A DNA stretch of 23,292 bases from IMG/VR virus record IMGVR_UViG_3300009167_000033, positions 1-23,292 of that record. One strand, given 5' to 3'. Position 1 is the stretch's first letter, and the number at the start of each line of letters is the position of its first letter. This stretch comes from a virus. The position numbers and the translations under genes are program-made. Shown here one piece after another: positions 1-7,438 of this stretch. The notes under the pieces are model-generated. The model saw only the letters and a program-made list of their open reading frames with translations. It was not told the DNA's origin and searched no databases.

Positions 1-219
1 ATCCGTCAGAGTTTTCCGCCCCATCGTGGTTTGCTCGTTTGTCGTGCCCGAGAGCACATCTGAAAGCGTATCCTTATCGACCAGAGTCGCATCAGCCTCA
101 AGGCCGCTCGTCTCGATCGGCACAAGGATCAACGCCGCGTTCGCAGGGTCGTTCCCTTTGACTCGGTTGTAATACTCAACTACTCGCCCCTTTGCGATGT
201 TGAAAACGATGTTTGCCAT
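1..219 (-). CDS. Phage structural-type small protein, 3' end cut by window edge
   Basis: The gene starts at the ATG at 219 and runs off the left edge, so only the first 73 codons are visible. The N-terminus reads MANIVFNIAKGRVVEYYNRV and continues with an ALILVPIETSGLEADATL stretch. From memory, very similar N-termini (MAN-x-VFNIAKGRV) occur in an uncharacterised family encoded next to tail and adaptor genes of many podovirus-like phages; no biochemical role is known to me. The upstream gene ends at 221, two bases before this start, and a GAGG element lies about ten bases upstream, so it is the next cistron of the leftward late operon. A virion role is inferred only from position and family recollection. 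Confidence 0.75.
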   Translation of the reverse strand, partial: MANIVFNIAKGRVVEYYNRVKGNDPANAALILVPIETSGLEADATLVDKDTLSDVLSGTTNEQTTMGRKTLTD

Positions 220-220
220 G

Positions 221-535
221 TTAGCCGTCCTCTTCTATGCCAGTCAACGTGAAAGAAAGATCGCCATTTGTACTCCGAACCCGCACAACATCCGACTGCT
301 TTACAGTGAAAGCGGAGGAGGAAAGCGAGTCGTTCGCCCCGATAACCATATCGTAGGCAAGGTAATGTTTACTTTCGATAGCCGCACCTCCAGGGGAAAC
401 AGCGATCCGAAACATATCGATATCCCCTCGATTGCACACAATCATTCTCACGGTGGCGTGTCGATTGCTCGGCCCCGTGTAGAGTGTGGACAAAACGGCC
501 CCGTTCGGCGCCGCCTGCCCAAGAATCCCATGCAT
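221..535 (-). CDS. Conserved small phage virion-type protein (about 104 aa)
   Basis: This small protein probably belongs to a family common downstream of tail genes in environmental podoviruses. Visible hallmarks are LSTLYTGPSNRHATVRMIVCNR near the N-terminus (given here in part: LYTGPSNRHATVRMIVCNR), FRIAVSPGG, SKHYLAYD and a C-terminal VRVRSTNGDLSFTLTGIE strand set. The pattern is all-beta and has no membrane segment. I start it at the ATG at 535, preceded at 4-5 bases by GGTGAG, the same ribosome site used by the capsid gene; a GTG at 544 is possible but has no good site. It overlaps the previous gene by at most a few bases. Function is unknown; a decoration or tail-tip role is inference. 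Confidence 0.75.
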   Translation of the reverse strand: MHGILGQAAPNGAVLSTLYTGPSNRHATVRMIVCNRGDIDMFRIAVSPGGAAIESKHYLAYDMVIGANDSLSSSAFTVKQSDVVRVRSTNGDLSFTLTGIEEDG

Positions 536-536
536 G

Positions 537-827
537 CTACTCACCGAGGAAAAACTCCAATGAGCGAATGTCGTTATTAAACCCGGCCTCGATCAGGTTC
601 CACTTACCATTACGGTAGATATACGTTCCATGTCCACGACCAGGATCCCAGTTCGTTCCATCCGCAACTCGAATCTCCCCTTCCGTCGGCTTTCCCGGCG
701 CAACTGTCGTGGCGATAAGCCGCACACTATCTCCTCCCCGCTCCAGTGCCTCTGAGATACGTCTCAGTTCATTCTGTAGCCAGTTCAGATCAACAGCACT
801 AGGTGCTACACCTGGATAGTATTGCAT
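537..827 (-). CDS. Conserved phage protein with tail-associated N-terminal helix (96 aa)
   Basis: The N-terminal third (residues 12-30) is a helical segment, DLNWLQNELRRISEALER, followed by a beta-rich part with GEIRVADGTNWDPGRGHGTY and YRNGKW. Proteins with the order 'NELRRIS, then VADGTxWxPG-GxG, then NGxW' are recurrent in podovirus late operons next to the tail-stabilisation gene and are annotated there as hypothetical or virion proteins (recalled, not searched). The ATG shares one base with the upstream TGA (TGATG), so translation is probably coupled. The short helix could form a coiled coil or tether for a small beta domain. No catalytic motif is visible. Confidence 0.75.
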   Translation of the reverse strand: MQYYPGVAPSAVDLNWLQNELRRISEALERGGDSVRLIATTVAPGKPTEGEIRVADGTNWDPGRGHGTYIYRNGKWNLIEAGFNNDIRSLEFFLGE

Positions 828-2383
828 CAGTACATCCCTATCTCATTAACGACCAAATCGTATCGTTTGAGTCTCCAAGGAAAATCGTCTGTCGCGGTGA
901 ACTTCACTCCAAGCATTCGGCCCACAACGTGACAGTCAATCTTCTGATGCACACCAATGGTGAAGGGGTACGGCCCGTGCCACTCTGGAGAGGCCATTTG
1001 GTCATACGCAGTCGAAATCCAAATATCAATCGAAGAACCAACCGGCCCCTCGACTAAAGGACGAACCTGCTTGACCAACTTAACCGTATCAGGCTTATCA
1101 AAGCGAATGTTGTCTCGCAGAACATAAGACTCATACGGCGAAGTGTCAGCAAGATTTCCGACTGAAAAGGCATATATCTTCGTGTTTTGTGGAGATGCAA
1201 CCAGTGCCGTTGTCACAGCATTAGTCGATAGATTCTGCTCCCAGGACAGCGCCGTGCCGGGCCAGTTCTCCGTAATTGTCGACCAAGTCTTTCCTCCTTC
1301 ATAGTTAACGCTTCCAGTGCAAGCATGCGTCACACCTGGAAGCTCTTTCACGCCCCAAGTGTTGTACTTCCAATTCCACACCAAGGCTAGGGTACAGAGC
1401 GAATCGCCTTGCTGCGGGAAGCAGACATACATCTCGTTGGTGAGCGGCAAGGCCATAGTAAAGGCACGATCGCGATAATCTGAATCAAGTTGGCGGAAGA
1501 GCCATTTGCGATTTCGCGCATCGATCACACTCTCTGGTGCACCCCCCTGGTGAATGTATACGTCGCCGGAACCGAGAACGAAGTGGCCGCCGGGGAACTC
1601 CGTGACGCAGTTCACCGCCAAGGCGCCACCATAAAGTCCAGAAATCTTCTGAAAGCGGAAGATAAAAGGCGTGCCAATGTATTGGATAGCGTAATAACCG
1701 CTCCGTTTATACGCGATAAACTGCTCCCCCAATGATAGTCCGTCGACCAATTCAGTCTGGTCGTCTGCCAAGTCATATTCCCCGGCGTCTTTCGTCGTGT
1801 CCGTAACATCCCAAGTAGACGGGAGAGTGCCAGGTTCGGCATGGTGGCTCCACTTCACAAGGTGTGGATAGTTGGTCGTGTCTTTGGTGATGTTTAGAGC
1901 GAGTAGGTAATTACGAAAAGGCCGCAAGATCTTACAACGGTAATTTGCGGGCCAGTTCGAAAGGTCCGCCGCACGCCCATTTCCAGTCCAATACTGCGGA
2001 ATATCCTCTCCATTATTCAGCACCACAATCCCAGACAACACACCACTATTCCACTTATCGAGCACATCTTCCGAATAGTCGACATCAACACCGCCCGTCT
2101 GCCGTGTGATATTGCTGTGGATAAAGGTCGAATCAACAGCATAGATCTTGCCTAGCCCGGCATACACCCACATGTTGCCATAGGCGGACAGGAAATTCAC
2201 GAGATGGTAGGGTGGAATCAGAGGGGTTCCATACGCGGCCGCGTGACCTAAGACCTTCTCCGCAAAGCCCTCACGAAACACGAAGTTCTTTGCTTGCGAC
2301 CACGCATTAGGGAGCATCTCCTGAGGATAGATATCCTGGATTAGCCCCGTCTCTCCACAGTTGTCGACCGAAACTACTGGCAT
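827..2383 (-). CDS. Tail/DNA-stabilisation-like structural protein
   Basis: A 518-aa beta-rich protein without signal peptide or membrane segments. Aromatic-rich repeats with NNGEDIPQYW, LKPFRNYLLAL-like text (here ILRPFRNYLLALN), VLGSGDVYIHQGG, and FPQQGDSLCTLALVWNWKYNTWG resemble the blades of the large beta-propeller-like tail proteins related to P22 gp10 'packaged DNA stabilisation' proteins of podoviruses. In that family the protein plugs the head-tail channel and anchors the tailspike or needle. It lies between the fibre and small tail genes. The ATG at 2383 overlaps the fibre stop by one base and has AGGT seven bases upstream; a GTG at 2386 is an alternative start. Assignment rests on composition, length and position, so the exact tail role is inferred. 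Confidence 0.65.
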   Translation of the reverse strand: MPVVSVDNCGETGLIQDIYPQEMLPNAWSQAKNFVFREGFAEKVLGHAAAYGTPLIPPYHLVNFLSAYGNMWVYAGLGKIYAVDSTFIHSNITRQTGGVDVDYSEDVLDKWNSGVLSGIVVLNNGEDIPQYWTGNGRAADLSNWPANYRCKILRPFRNYLLALNITKDTTNYPHLVKWSHHAEPGTLPSTWDVTDTTKDAGEYDLADDQTELVDGLSLGEQFIAYKRSGYYAIQYIGTPFIFRFQKISGLYGGALAVNCVTEFPGGHFVLGSGDVYIHQGGAPESVIDARNRKWLFRQLDSDYRDRAFTMALPLTNEMYVCFPQQGDSLCTLALVWNWKYNTWGVKELPGVTHACTGSVNYEGGKTWSTITENWPGTALSWEQNLSTNAVTTALVASPQNTKIYAFSVGNLADTSPYESYVLRDNIRFDKPDTVKLVKQVRPLVEGPVGSSIDIWISTAYDQMASPEWHGPYPFTIGVHQKIDCHVVGRMLGVKFTATDDFPWRLKRYDLVVNEIGMY

Positions 2384-3414
2384 CACAGTACCTGATAGGT
2401 GATGTGTGAAGGACGCAATCCCTTCGTTGTAGCTGTCGTCGTGAATCCGGCACCGCTGGTCCTATAGAGGTTGAAGTAGTCTCCACCAATGACAGGATAG
2501 AGCAGAATGGGCTCTTGTGTTCCAGCATTCCAGCCATATGCCAGAATATATCCCGAGATGGAGGTAGCCTGAAGCGCAGCGGGAATTCCATCAAGAACCA
2601 GAGTCCCCGTAGTATTGGTCGTTGACAATTCAGGAATCGTCAACGTTACCACTCCATTAACCTTTTTCCAATATATCGTCGCCGACGCAAGATCCGGCCC
2701 GTTGTTCGCATACCGCAGATAGCCCGTGAACGATCCACTCGATCCAACCTGAGCAGCAATCAATGCATCGACTTCAGATTCCGTGTAGTAGCGGGTGTCG
2801 TGCGTGTGGGAAATATCCGAGTAGACGCCCGTATGCGTGTGTGCGCTGGCCGCATAGACGCCCGTGTGCAGGTGTGAGGTCAGCGAGTAGTTTGATGGTG
2901 TGAGGTTTCCGGCATGCCACACAGCACTACCGGCAATATTCATTCCACCAGCATTTACTGTCCCGCTAAAGGACCAGTTGCCTGTGATCGTCTCATTCGC
3001 CGCAAGGCGTGGAAAAACCGCACCATCTGCAATCTGTGTTTCAGGAATGGAGGATGCAGTATCTAGCACCCCATTCCCATTCACGGTCGGCCGCGTCGTG
3101 AAGTTCCATGAGCCTGGAATTACTTCCGTCGAACCGAGGCGCGGAAAGATTCCACCATCCGCAATCTCCGTCTCAGCATGCGTGTGGGACGAAGCGGCCT
3201 TTGCATTGAGCTGCGTCTGAATCGCACTAGTCACTCCATCAACAAAGCTCAACTCCGTGTGCGTCGCCGTTACCGCGCCCGTGATGTTCGGGAAGGTCGC
3301 CTTGATCGTCGACTTGAGCAAACGAAGGTGATCATCTCCCGCAGAGATCGGGTCTGATGCCGTGGGGTTCGCCGAGTTTAGCCCGTTGATGTATGTTGCG
3401 GTTTCCAGACTCAT
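2383..3414 (-). CDS. Tail fibre / collar-like receptor-binding protein
   Basis: A 343-aa fibre. The N-terminus (residues 15-45) carries SANPTASDPISAGDDHLRLL followed by KSTIKATFPN, a widespread phage fibre attachment signature. Residues 55-80 (SFVDGVTSAIQTQLNAKA, SSHTHA) are typical fibre-shaft sequence. A 25-residue unit is duplicated at 81-105 and 125-149 (E-T-x-IADG-x-x-FPRL...W-x-F). Residues 180-206 hold a run of His-x-His pairs (SHLHTGVY, AHTHTGVY, SHTHD), reminiscent of the metal-binding HxH needle of T4 gp12, then RYYTESEVDALIA, another fibre hallmark. The C-terminal 120 residues are probably the receptor-contacting domain. GGAGG six bases before the ATG supports the start. Host receptor cannot be deduced. 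Confidence 0.85.
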   Translation of the reverse strand: MSLETATYINGLNSANPTASDPISAGDDHLRLLKSTIKATFPNITGAVTATHTELSFVDGVTSAIQTQLNAKAASSHTHAETEIADGGIFPRLGSTEVIPGSWNFTTRPTVNGNGVLDTASSIPETQIADGAVFPRLAANETITGNWSFSGTVNAGGMNIAGSAVWHAGNLTPSNYSLTSHLHTGVYAASAHTHTGVYSDISHTHDTRYYTESEVDALIAAQVGSSGSFTGYLRYANNGPDLASATIYWKKVNGVVTLTIPELSTTNTTGTLVLDGIPAALQATSISGYILAYGWNAGTQEPILLYPVIGGDYFNLYRTSGAGFTTTATTKGLRPSHITYQVL

Positions 3415-3415
3415 G

Positions 3416-4141
3416 TCAATCCTCCAGCATTACGTAGTTCTGGTCGGCGTCGATTCGAGCCTGATCCGCTTTCAACATCTTCGCAAATTCCTTATTGTAA
3501 GTCATCTGGAAGAGTTGCATCGCCTCTGGATCGCGTAGATATAGAGCGATGTTGATGCCGGCCTGCGCCATGAGAAGTTCAGGTGCGTACTTTGTCCAGA
3601 CATTAGTCGAGCCGGACGTGATCTGCCCCGTCGTTGGCGAGGCAGTTAGCGTTTCAGCGTGTGTGTAATAGTACGCGACGTAGCGGCGAGTTACAGATTG
3701 CGTGGGCCACACATTGATATCAGAAAAGCCCGTGACGCAATAATGCGTAGGGTAGGTATCGGCATCTCCCCGATTCGTTTCCTCCCACGACTGCTTCTCT
3801 AAGAACGCACTCCAATTCGCAACCTGAACAAGAGGAATGGACCACGGCGCCGTCATGTTTGGCCACAAAGCTTCTTGTTCCGTATCCACAACCCCTAAAC
3901 CCGTTCGATCGTCAAGTCGGATATAGTCTTGGTCGATCTCTGTATTAGCGGTGAAGTAGTCATGAACACCCACTTTCTCAAAATCGAACCAACCAAGAAG
4001 AAAACTTGGCAGAAACGCGTTCCGCTCGAGGGCCGCCTGTGCGTTTTTCAGCTCAAGGAAAATGTACTGATCGATCAACGTGTCTTGGTGACGCGAGAGT
4101 CGATACTTGAGCATCTGAACACAATCGTAGGCTGAGGCCAT
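3416..4141 (-). CDS. Head-tail adaptor/connector-like protein
   Basis: A 241-aa soluble protein rich in aromatic residues. It starts with a helical segment (CVQMLKYRLSRHQDTLIDQY) and ends with a helical segment (LYLRDPEAMQLFQMTYNKEF, then AKMLKADQARIDADQ), flanking a beta region. This helix-beta-helix layout, the length and the place between the capsid module and the tail genes match adaptor proteins of podoviruses that dock below the portal (P22 gp4- or gp6-like families). The stop lies one base before the fibre start. The ribosome site is weak (GGGATGAAG before ATG). The assignment is mostly contextual; a tail-completion protein is the main alternative. Confidence 0.6.
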   Translation of the reverse strand: MASAYDCVQMLKYRLSRHQDTLIDQYIFLELKNAQAALERNAFLPSFLLGWFDFEKVGVHDYFTANTEIDQDYIRLDDRTGLGVVDTEQEALWPNMTAPWSIPLVQVANWSAFLEKQSWEETNRGDADTYPTHYCVTGFSDINVWPTQSVTRRYVAYYYTHAETLTASPTTGQITSGSTNVWTKYAPELLMAQAGINIALYLRDPEAMQLFQMTYNKEFAKMLKADQARIDADQNYVMLED

Positions 4142-4205
4142 TTACTTCATCCCACAGTCCATTCCGACAAGTATAAGGTTAAACGGCGCGGCCGCATACG
4201 TCAAA

Positions 4206-4607
4206 TCAAGCGCTCCGTTCAAGATCAATCCCGAGTTGGATCAATGCAGGCGAGTAGGGCTGGTCGCCGTTCTCGTGCTGGATGATCGCACCGATAAGGG
4301 GCACGAGAAGTTTGGGCACATCGCAAGGCCGATAGGGATCCGCTTTACACGCTTTCGCGACGGCTTTGATGTAGGCTTCTGTGTCGTTTTCATGGGGAGG
4401 TGCCCATTCCGAAATAAGCGAGGCAATTGTGTTCTGTCCCTCACGCCAATCTCCCAACAGTATCCGAGCAATCGCTCTAATTCCCCACTCTGGTGCGTTA
4501 AAGGTGATGAAGCGGCTGTCGGGCTGCTCCACGGCCATGCCCTTCCACCGAACGCTAGTCCGCTCGATGTTGCCCGGATTGTTATTGCGAAGTCCTCTTG
4601 AAATCAT
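4206..4607 (-). CDS. Lysozyme/transglycosylase-like phage protein
   Basis: A 133-aa protein opening with SRGLRNNNPGNIERTSVRWK, then GMAVEQPDSRFITFNAPEWG and IRAIARIL. The 'RG-RNNNPGNI...W-G...D-RF-F--PE-GIRA' block is a well-known phage signature annotated as structural protein, endolysin or lytic transglycosylase-like; the conserved acidic residues in it could be catalytic, but I cannot verify this. It has no signal peptide, so export would need a holin, or the protein could be a virion-borne wall-opening enzyme. Its ATG overlaps the upstream membrane/coiled-coil gene by four bases (ATGA), pairing it with a possible lysis partner, and GGTGAG precedes the start. The neighbouring 64 bases to 4142 hold no convincing gene. 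Confidence 0.7.
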   Translation of the reverse strand: MISRGLRNNNPGNIERTSVRWKGMAVEQPDSRFITFNAPEWGIRAIARILLGDWREGQNTIASLISEWAPPHENDTEAYIKAVAKACKADPYRPCDVPKLLVPLIGAIIQHENGDQPYSPALIQLGIDLERSA

Positions 4608-4954
4608 CTCTCACCATTCATGTGTGCGTCAAGTTTTGATTCAAACCTTGCGAGACTATCTCGCACTTCTCTCCACCTTTCCCCTGAATCTTGACGGAGT
4701 TGCATCATTTGTGCCTCTAGAACAGCGACGCGGCGTTCCGCCCCCGGCGTAATCTCTCTCTGTTGGAGAAGCATAAGAGCGTCTGTATTTGTATCAACCT
4801 TCTGCATCAAAGCCCCATAAGAGAAGGCAATGATGATAAAGTTGACACATATTCCTATAACAAGCGTGACAAGGTTACTAGAACTGAGAAAGGATGGCTT
4901 CCTTCGTTCCATTGCTAGTTCGTTAACTTCTTCCTCAAACTCCTCTTTGTTCAC
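4604..4954 (-). CDS. Single-span membrane protein with coiled coil, possible lysis accessory (Rz-like or holin-like)
   Basis: A 116-aa protein with a charged acidic/basic N-terminus (NKEEFEEEVNELAMERRKP), one hydrophobic segment around residues 29-48 (LVTLVIGICVNFIIIAFSYG), and a C-terminal helix rich in E, R, Q and L that should form a coiled coil (RRVAVLEAQMMQLRQDSGER). This layout resembles inner-membrane spanin subunits or small XhlA/holin-like proteins; no lipobox partner is visible nearby. The GTG at 4954 is chosen because GGTGGGGAG lies four bases upstream; a GTG at 4966 would add four residues but lacks a site. It sits directly downstream of a strong hairpin after the capsid gene and is coupled to the lysozyme-like gene. 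Function inferred. Confidence 0.6.
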   Translation of the reverse strand: MNKEEFEEEVNELAMERRKPSFLSSSNLVTLVIGICVNFIIIAFSYGALMQKVDTNTDALMLLQQREITPGAERRVAVLEAQMMQLRQDSGERWREVRDSLARFESKLDAHMNGER

Positions 4955-4968
4955 TATTCTCCCCACCT

Positions 4969-5000
4969 AAAAGAGGAGCGGGTTACTCATCATAACCCGC
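4969..5000 (-). terminator. Intrinsic terminator or attenuator after the capsid gene
   Basis: On the minus strand a perfect 8-bp stem (GCGGGTTA paired with TAACCCGC, loop of 7) at 4978-5000 is followed by TCCTCTTTT. It begins 30 bases after the capsid stop. The interrupted T-run suggests partial termination that would make capsid mRNA more abundant than the downstream lysis and tail mRNA. Confidence 0.6.
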
Positions 5001-5029
5001 CCCAATCTCACCGCTCGCCCGACTAAGCC

Positions 5030-6259
5030 TTATGCCACGCCGGTGAAGTTACCATGATACCCCATGGTCTTGCTTCCTCCGCGGAACTCGGGGCCGCCTT
5101 CCGTCAACCACTGACCCTTCTTCGAGTCCTGTCCAGGAGTCTGGATGTTGTCCTCGAACATCGTATCGGTGATGTACCGCCACCGAATCGACGAAGGATC
5201 GATGATAAAGGCACTGTTGCGATAGATCGAATGCCTGTTCATCAGCGGGTGCGTCTTGAGGAAGAACGTACCCTGCGGCATAACCATCTTGTTCAGCTCC
5301 ATGCCGAACGACTTGATCGTGCCCTGGAACTGAATGGTGCCGTACTGCTTCGCGAGCAGGTTCAGCGTATTCAGATAACCATTTCCGCAGAACAGAATGC
5401 GCTCATCCCCGGCCGGACTATCCCAGTCAAACACCATCGTCGAGGCCGTCAGGTAGTCTGTCAGACTCGTCGTGCCGTCAAAGATCGTGGTGTTCGCCAC
5501 CGGGATAAAGTCGCGCAGGCCGCCGAAAGATCGCATCGGCTTACCATTCGAACCTGTTCCTTCATAGCGCTGGCCAAACATCAGGGCCAGCTCGATGTCA
5601 CGCGAATGGTCGAAGATCTTCCTCTTCTTGTCATTCGCGAGCACATCGCCCGTGCGTGCCTTCGTCTTCGTCGCAGTACGAGTTGCCTCGTAAGCCGACT
5701 TGAAGATCTGGCAATAGTTGTAGTATTTGATCGGGTTGCGAGTCGTTGCGTCCGGCGCCGTGCTGCCTTCCGCATAGAGTGACCCAATCTTCAGGAACCA
5801 CGAATCGTCTGCGATCGATGCAGCCGAAGTACCGCACGCCCCACGAGTAATCGTGAATTCCGTCGCACTTACAACGGTCGCCACACGAACGATTTCCGCC
5901 ACCTGGTCGGCCGGTTCAGTCGGGTCTTCCACAAGCAGAAGATCACCCGGCTTCAGGTGCGTTGCGTTGCCCCACGCCACATCCGTCGTCGCACTCGGAT
6001 CGGCCGAGTCAACGATTACGGTGGTGTCCGAACTATTCATGGCCGTCGCGTCGTTCAGTTGTAGACGAACCAGATCGTTCGGCTCGTCCCACCACGCAAA
6101 CTCCGGATCGTCCACCGGCTCGTCCGCCATCTTTCCCATGAGCGCATACATCGGCGCCGTGCCGTTCGGGTTGCGCCACAGAATCATCTCACGAAACGAC
6201 TTGGGGCGCTCGTCCGTACCCCAGTCACCTGTACCACGAAGACCTGCTACTGCTGCCAT
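5030..6259 (-). CDS. Major capsid protein, SU10/DUF5309-like
   Basis: A 409-aa protein that would form the icosahedral shell. The segment around residues 180-230 (YYNYCQIFKSAYEATRTATK, then the charged KKRKIFDHSRDIELALMFG) matches the recalled core of SU10-type major capsid proteins (DUF5309), where '-QIF--AYEVT-TA-' and 'K--RD-E-ALL-G' are conserved. An inserted beta domain at roughly 70-160 contains VIVDSADPSA, HLKPGDLLLVEDP and TEFTITRGACGTSAA, resembling a surface-exposed insertion. The C-terminus (GGPEFRGGSKTMGYHGNFTG) is glycine-rich. It follows the scaffold by five bases, as usual in capsid modules. GGTGAG sits four bases before the ATG. Probably the most abundant product of the late operon. 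Confidence 0.9.
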   Translation of the reverse strand: MAAVAGLRGTGDWGTDERPKSFREMILWRNPNGTAPMYALMGKMADEPVDDPEFAWWDEPNDLVRLQLNDATAMNSSDTTVIVDSADPSATTDVAWGNATHLKPGDLLLVEDPTEPADQVAEIVRVATVVSATEFTITRGACGTSAASIADDSWFLKIGSLYAEGSTAPDATTRNPIKYYNYCQIFKSAYEATRTATKTKARTGDVLANDKKRKIFDHSRDIELALMFGQRYEGTGSNGKPMRSFGGLRDFIPVANTTIFDGTTSLTDYLTASTMVFDWDSPAGDERILFCGNGYLNTLNLLAKQYGTIQFQGTIKSFGMELNKMVMPQGTFFLKTHPLMNRHSIYRNSAFIIDPSSIRWRYITDTMFEDNIQTPGQDSKKGQWLTEGGPEFRGGSKTMGYHGNFTGVA

Positions 6260-6264
6260 TTAAC

Positions 6265-7206
6265 TCACCATGGATTGAAATCAGGATCCGAAGCGAGATC
6301 GGCCCAAGGATTGGCCGTCTGGTTCGGATTAGTCGGCGGGGTCACCCCTCCACCAGGAGCAAATGGCACATAAGGCTGTGACGGAGCACGCGGCTGCTGA
6401 GGAGGCTGCGGCACGTGACTCTGACTATACTTCGAGTTGATCCGAAACGCGGCCAGGGCCGCCCCTTCGTTGATGATCTGCTCTCTCGTAGCCTGAGGAT
6501 TCATCTGCCGCACCATCTGCAACGATTCGGCAATGACAGGTTTCCACTCAGGACGATTGAGCTTCGGGAATCTTCCGAAGAATTCCAGTTCAGCTCTCTG
6601 CGCCTTCATGTGTGTTTCCATATGCTGCTGGATCATTGCAGGGATCGCCTGTGCAACCTGCTGTGCAAGCTGCGTGGCGATGCCCACGTGCATCCGCGCG
6701 GCCAATTTCGGCAACACCTCGTCAGGAGCCGAAATTAACTGAGTTCTATCCTCATCGTTGAGTTTATACTCATTCGCCATGAGAAAGTCGATTGCCTGCT
6801 TCTGCAACGCTCCCATATCAACTGGAGCGGGAGTTGCTGGAGCCTGAAACTGCTGTGGAGGCGGTTCCACTGGAGCAGGTGCTGGCGGCTCGTAAACCTG
6901 CGGAGCGGGCGAACCCGCACCAGAGAGCAGATCATCCACAGAAGGCGGAACCTCCGGTGGACTCGGTGGCATCTCTGGCGGTGTAACCTGCACAGGCGGC
7001 GGGGCAGGAGGAACCGAGGACGGGCTCGGCTCCCGAGGAACATCAAATGCGTCCCACAAAGCATTCTGCTGCTCTTGTGGAATTTCCTTCGGTTCCGGCG
7101 TCGGGGCCGGAACGGGCGCTTGCGCGACCGGATTTTGATTCTGTGCAATCTGCGCCCGAATCTCCGGGTGCGCGGGAATTGCGTTATTGTGCAGGGGCTG
7201 ATTCAC
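6265..7206 (-). CDS. Capsid scaffolding protein
   Basis: A 313-aa protein in the place of the scaffold, directly upstream of the capsid gene. Residues about 30-130 are an extended Pro/Ala/Glu/Gln-rich low-complexity region. Residues 130-255 are predicted helical (MGALQKQAIDFLMANEYKL, ATQLAQQVAQAIPAMIQQHM). The C-terminal 55 residues are again Pro/Gln/Asn rich and end in WADLASDPDFNPW. Disordered-helical-disordered architecture is typical for podovirus scaffolds, which co-assemble with capsid protein and leave the prohead. The start is a GTG at 7206 with a strong AGAGGAG seven bases upstream. It overlaps the previous gene by 23 nt. A protease-fused scaffold can be excluded, as no catalytic motif is visible. 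Confidence 0.8.
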   Translation of the reverse strand: MNQPLHNNAIPAHPEIRAQIAQNQNPVAQAPVPAPTPEPKEIPQEQQNALWDAFDVPREPSPSSVPPAPPPVQVTPPEMPPSPPEVPPSVDDLLSGAGSPAPQVYEPPAPAPVEPPPQQFQAPATPAPVDMGALQKQAIDFLMANEYKLNDEDRTQLISAPDEVLPKLAARMHVGIATQLAQQVAQAIPAMIQQHMETHMKAQRAELEFFGRFPKLNRPEWKPVIAESLQMVRQMNPQATREQIINEGAALAAFRINSKYSQSHVPQPPQQPRAPSQPYVPFAPGGGVTPPTNPNQTANPWADLASDPDFNPW

Positions 7207-7438
7207 TTCTAATCTCCTCTAACTGTGCTGTGTAAATTCGGTGAATTTCCGTATACATATCATTGGGAAGTCGCGCGGCAAGGGCTAATCCATGCGCCAT
7301 ACCCAACTTGTAGTTTCGATCGAATACCATCTCCAGGTTTACAATCGGCGTATTTCCAAGTTCATTCAGCCTTGCCTGAACTTGCCCTTGATACACCTTA
7401 ACCACTAGGTCCCATGAAGGGGATTTGAGCAGGGACAT
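7184..7438 (-). CDS. Small helical phage protein overlapping the portal gene
   Basis: The visible conserved part reads SLLKSPSWDLVVKVYQGQVQ, then ARLNELGNTPIVN and a helical tail ending in YTAQLEEIRSESAPAQ. Small proteins with an 'L-SPGW-L------Q---R' helix lie between portal and scaffold in many podoviruses; their function is unknown to me. The ATG at 7438 has GGAG six bases upstream and gives 84 aa, overlapping the portal end by 41 nt. The frame is open further, with ATGs at 7471 and 7519 adding an acidic coiled-coil segment (VDPEIKAEMEEARARLELL). The longest form would overlap the portal by 122 nt. It could be a capsid-assembly chaperone or minor virion protein. Confidence 0.65.
   Translation of the reverse strand: MSLLKSPSWDLVVKVYQGQVQARLNELGNTPIVNLEMVFDRNYKLGMAHGLALAARLPNDMYTEIHRIYTAQLEEIRSESAPAQ

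Noticed and set aside
2383-3414. Fibre repeats considered as a diversity-generating retroelement target
   Set aside because: No reverse transcriptase or template repeat is visible in the window, and the repeats are in the shaft rather than at the C-terminus.
4147-4197. 16-codon minus-strand open frame between the lysozyme-like gene and the adaptor
   Set aside because: Too short, no ribosome site and no recognisable composition.
5054-5782. 242-codon plus-strand open frame opposite the capsid gene
   Set aside because: Antisense shadow of the major capsid coding sequence; Arg/Val/Leu-rich translation, no motif and no ribosome site.
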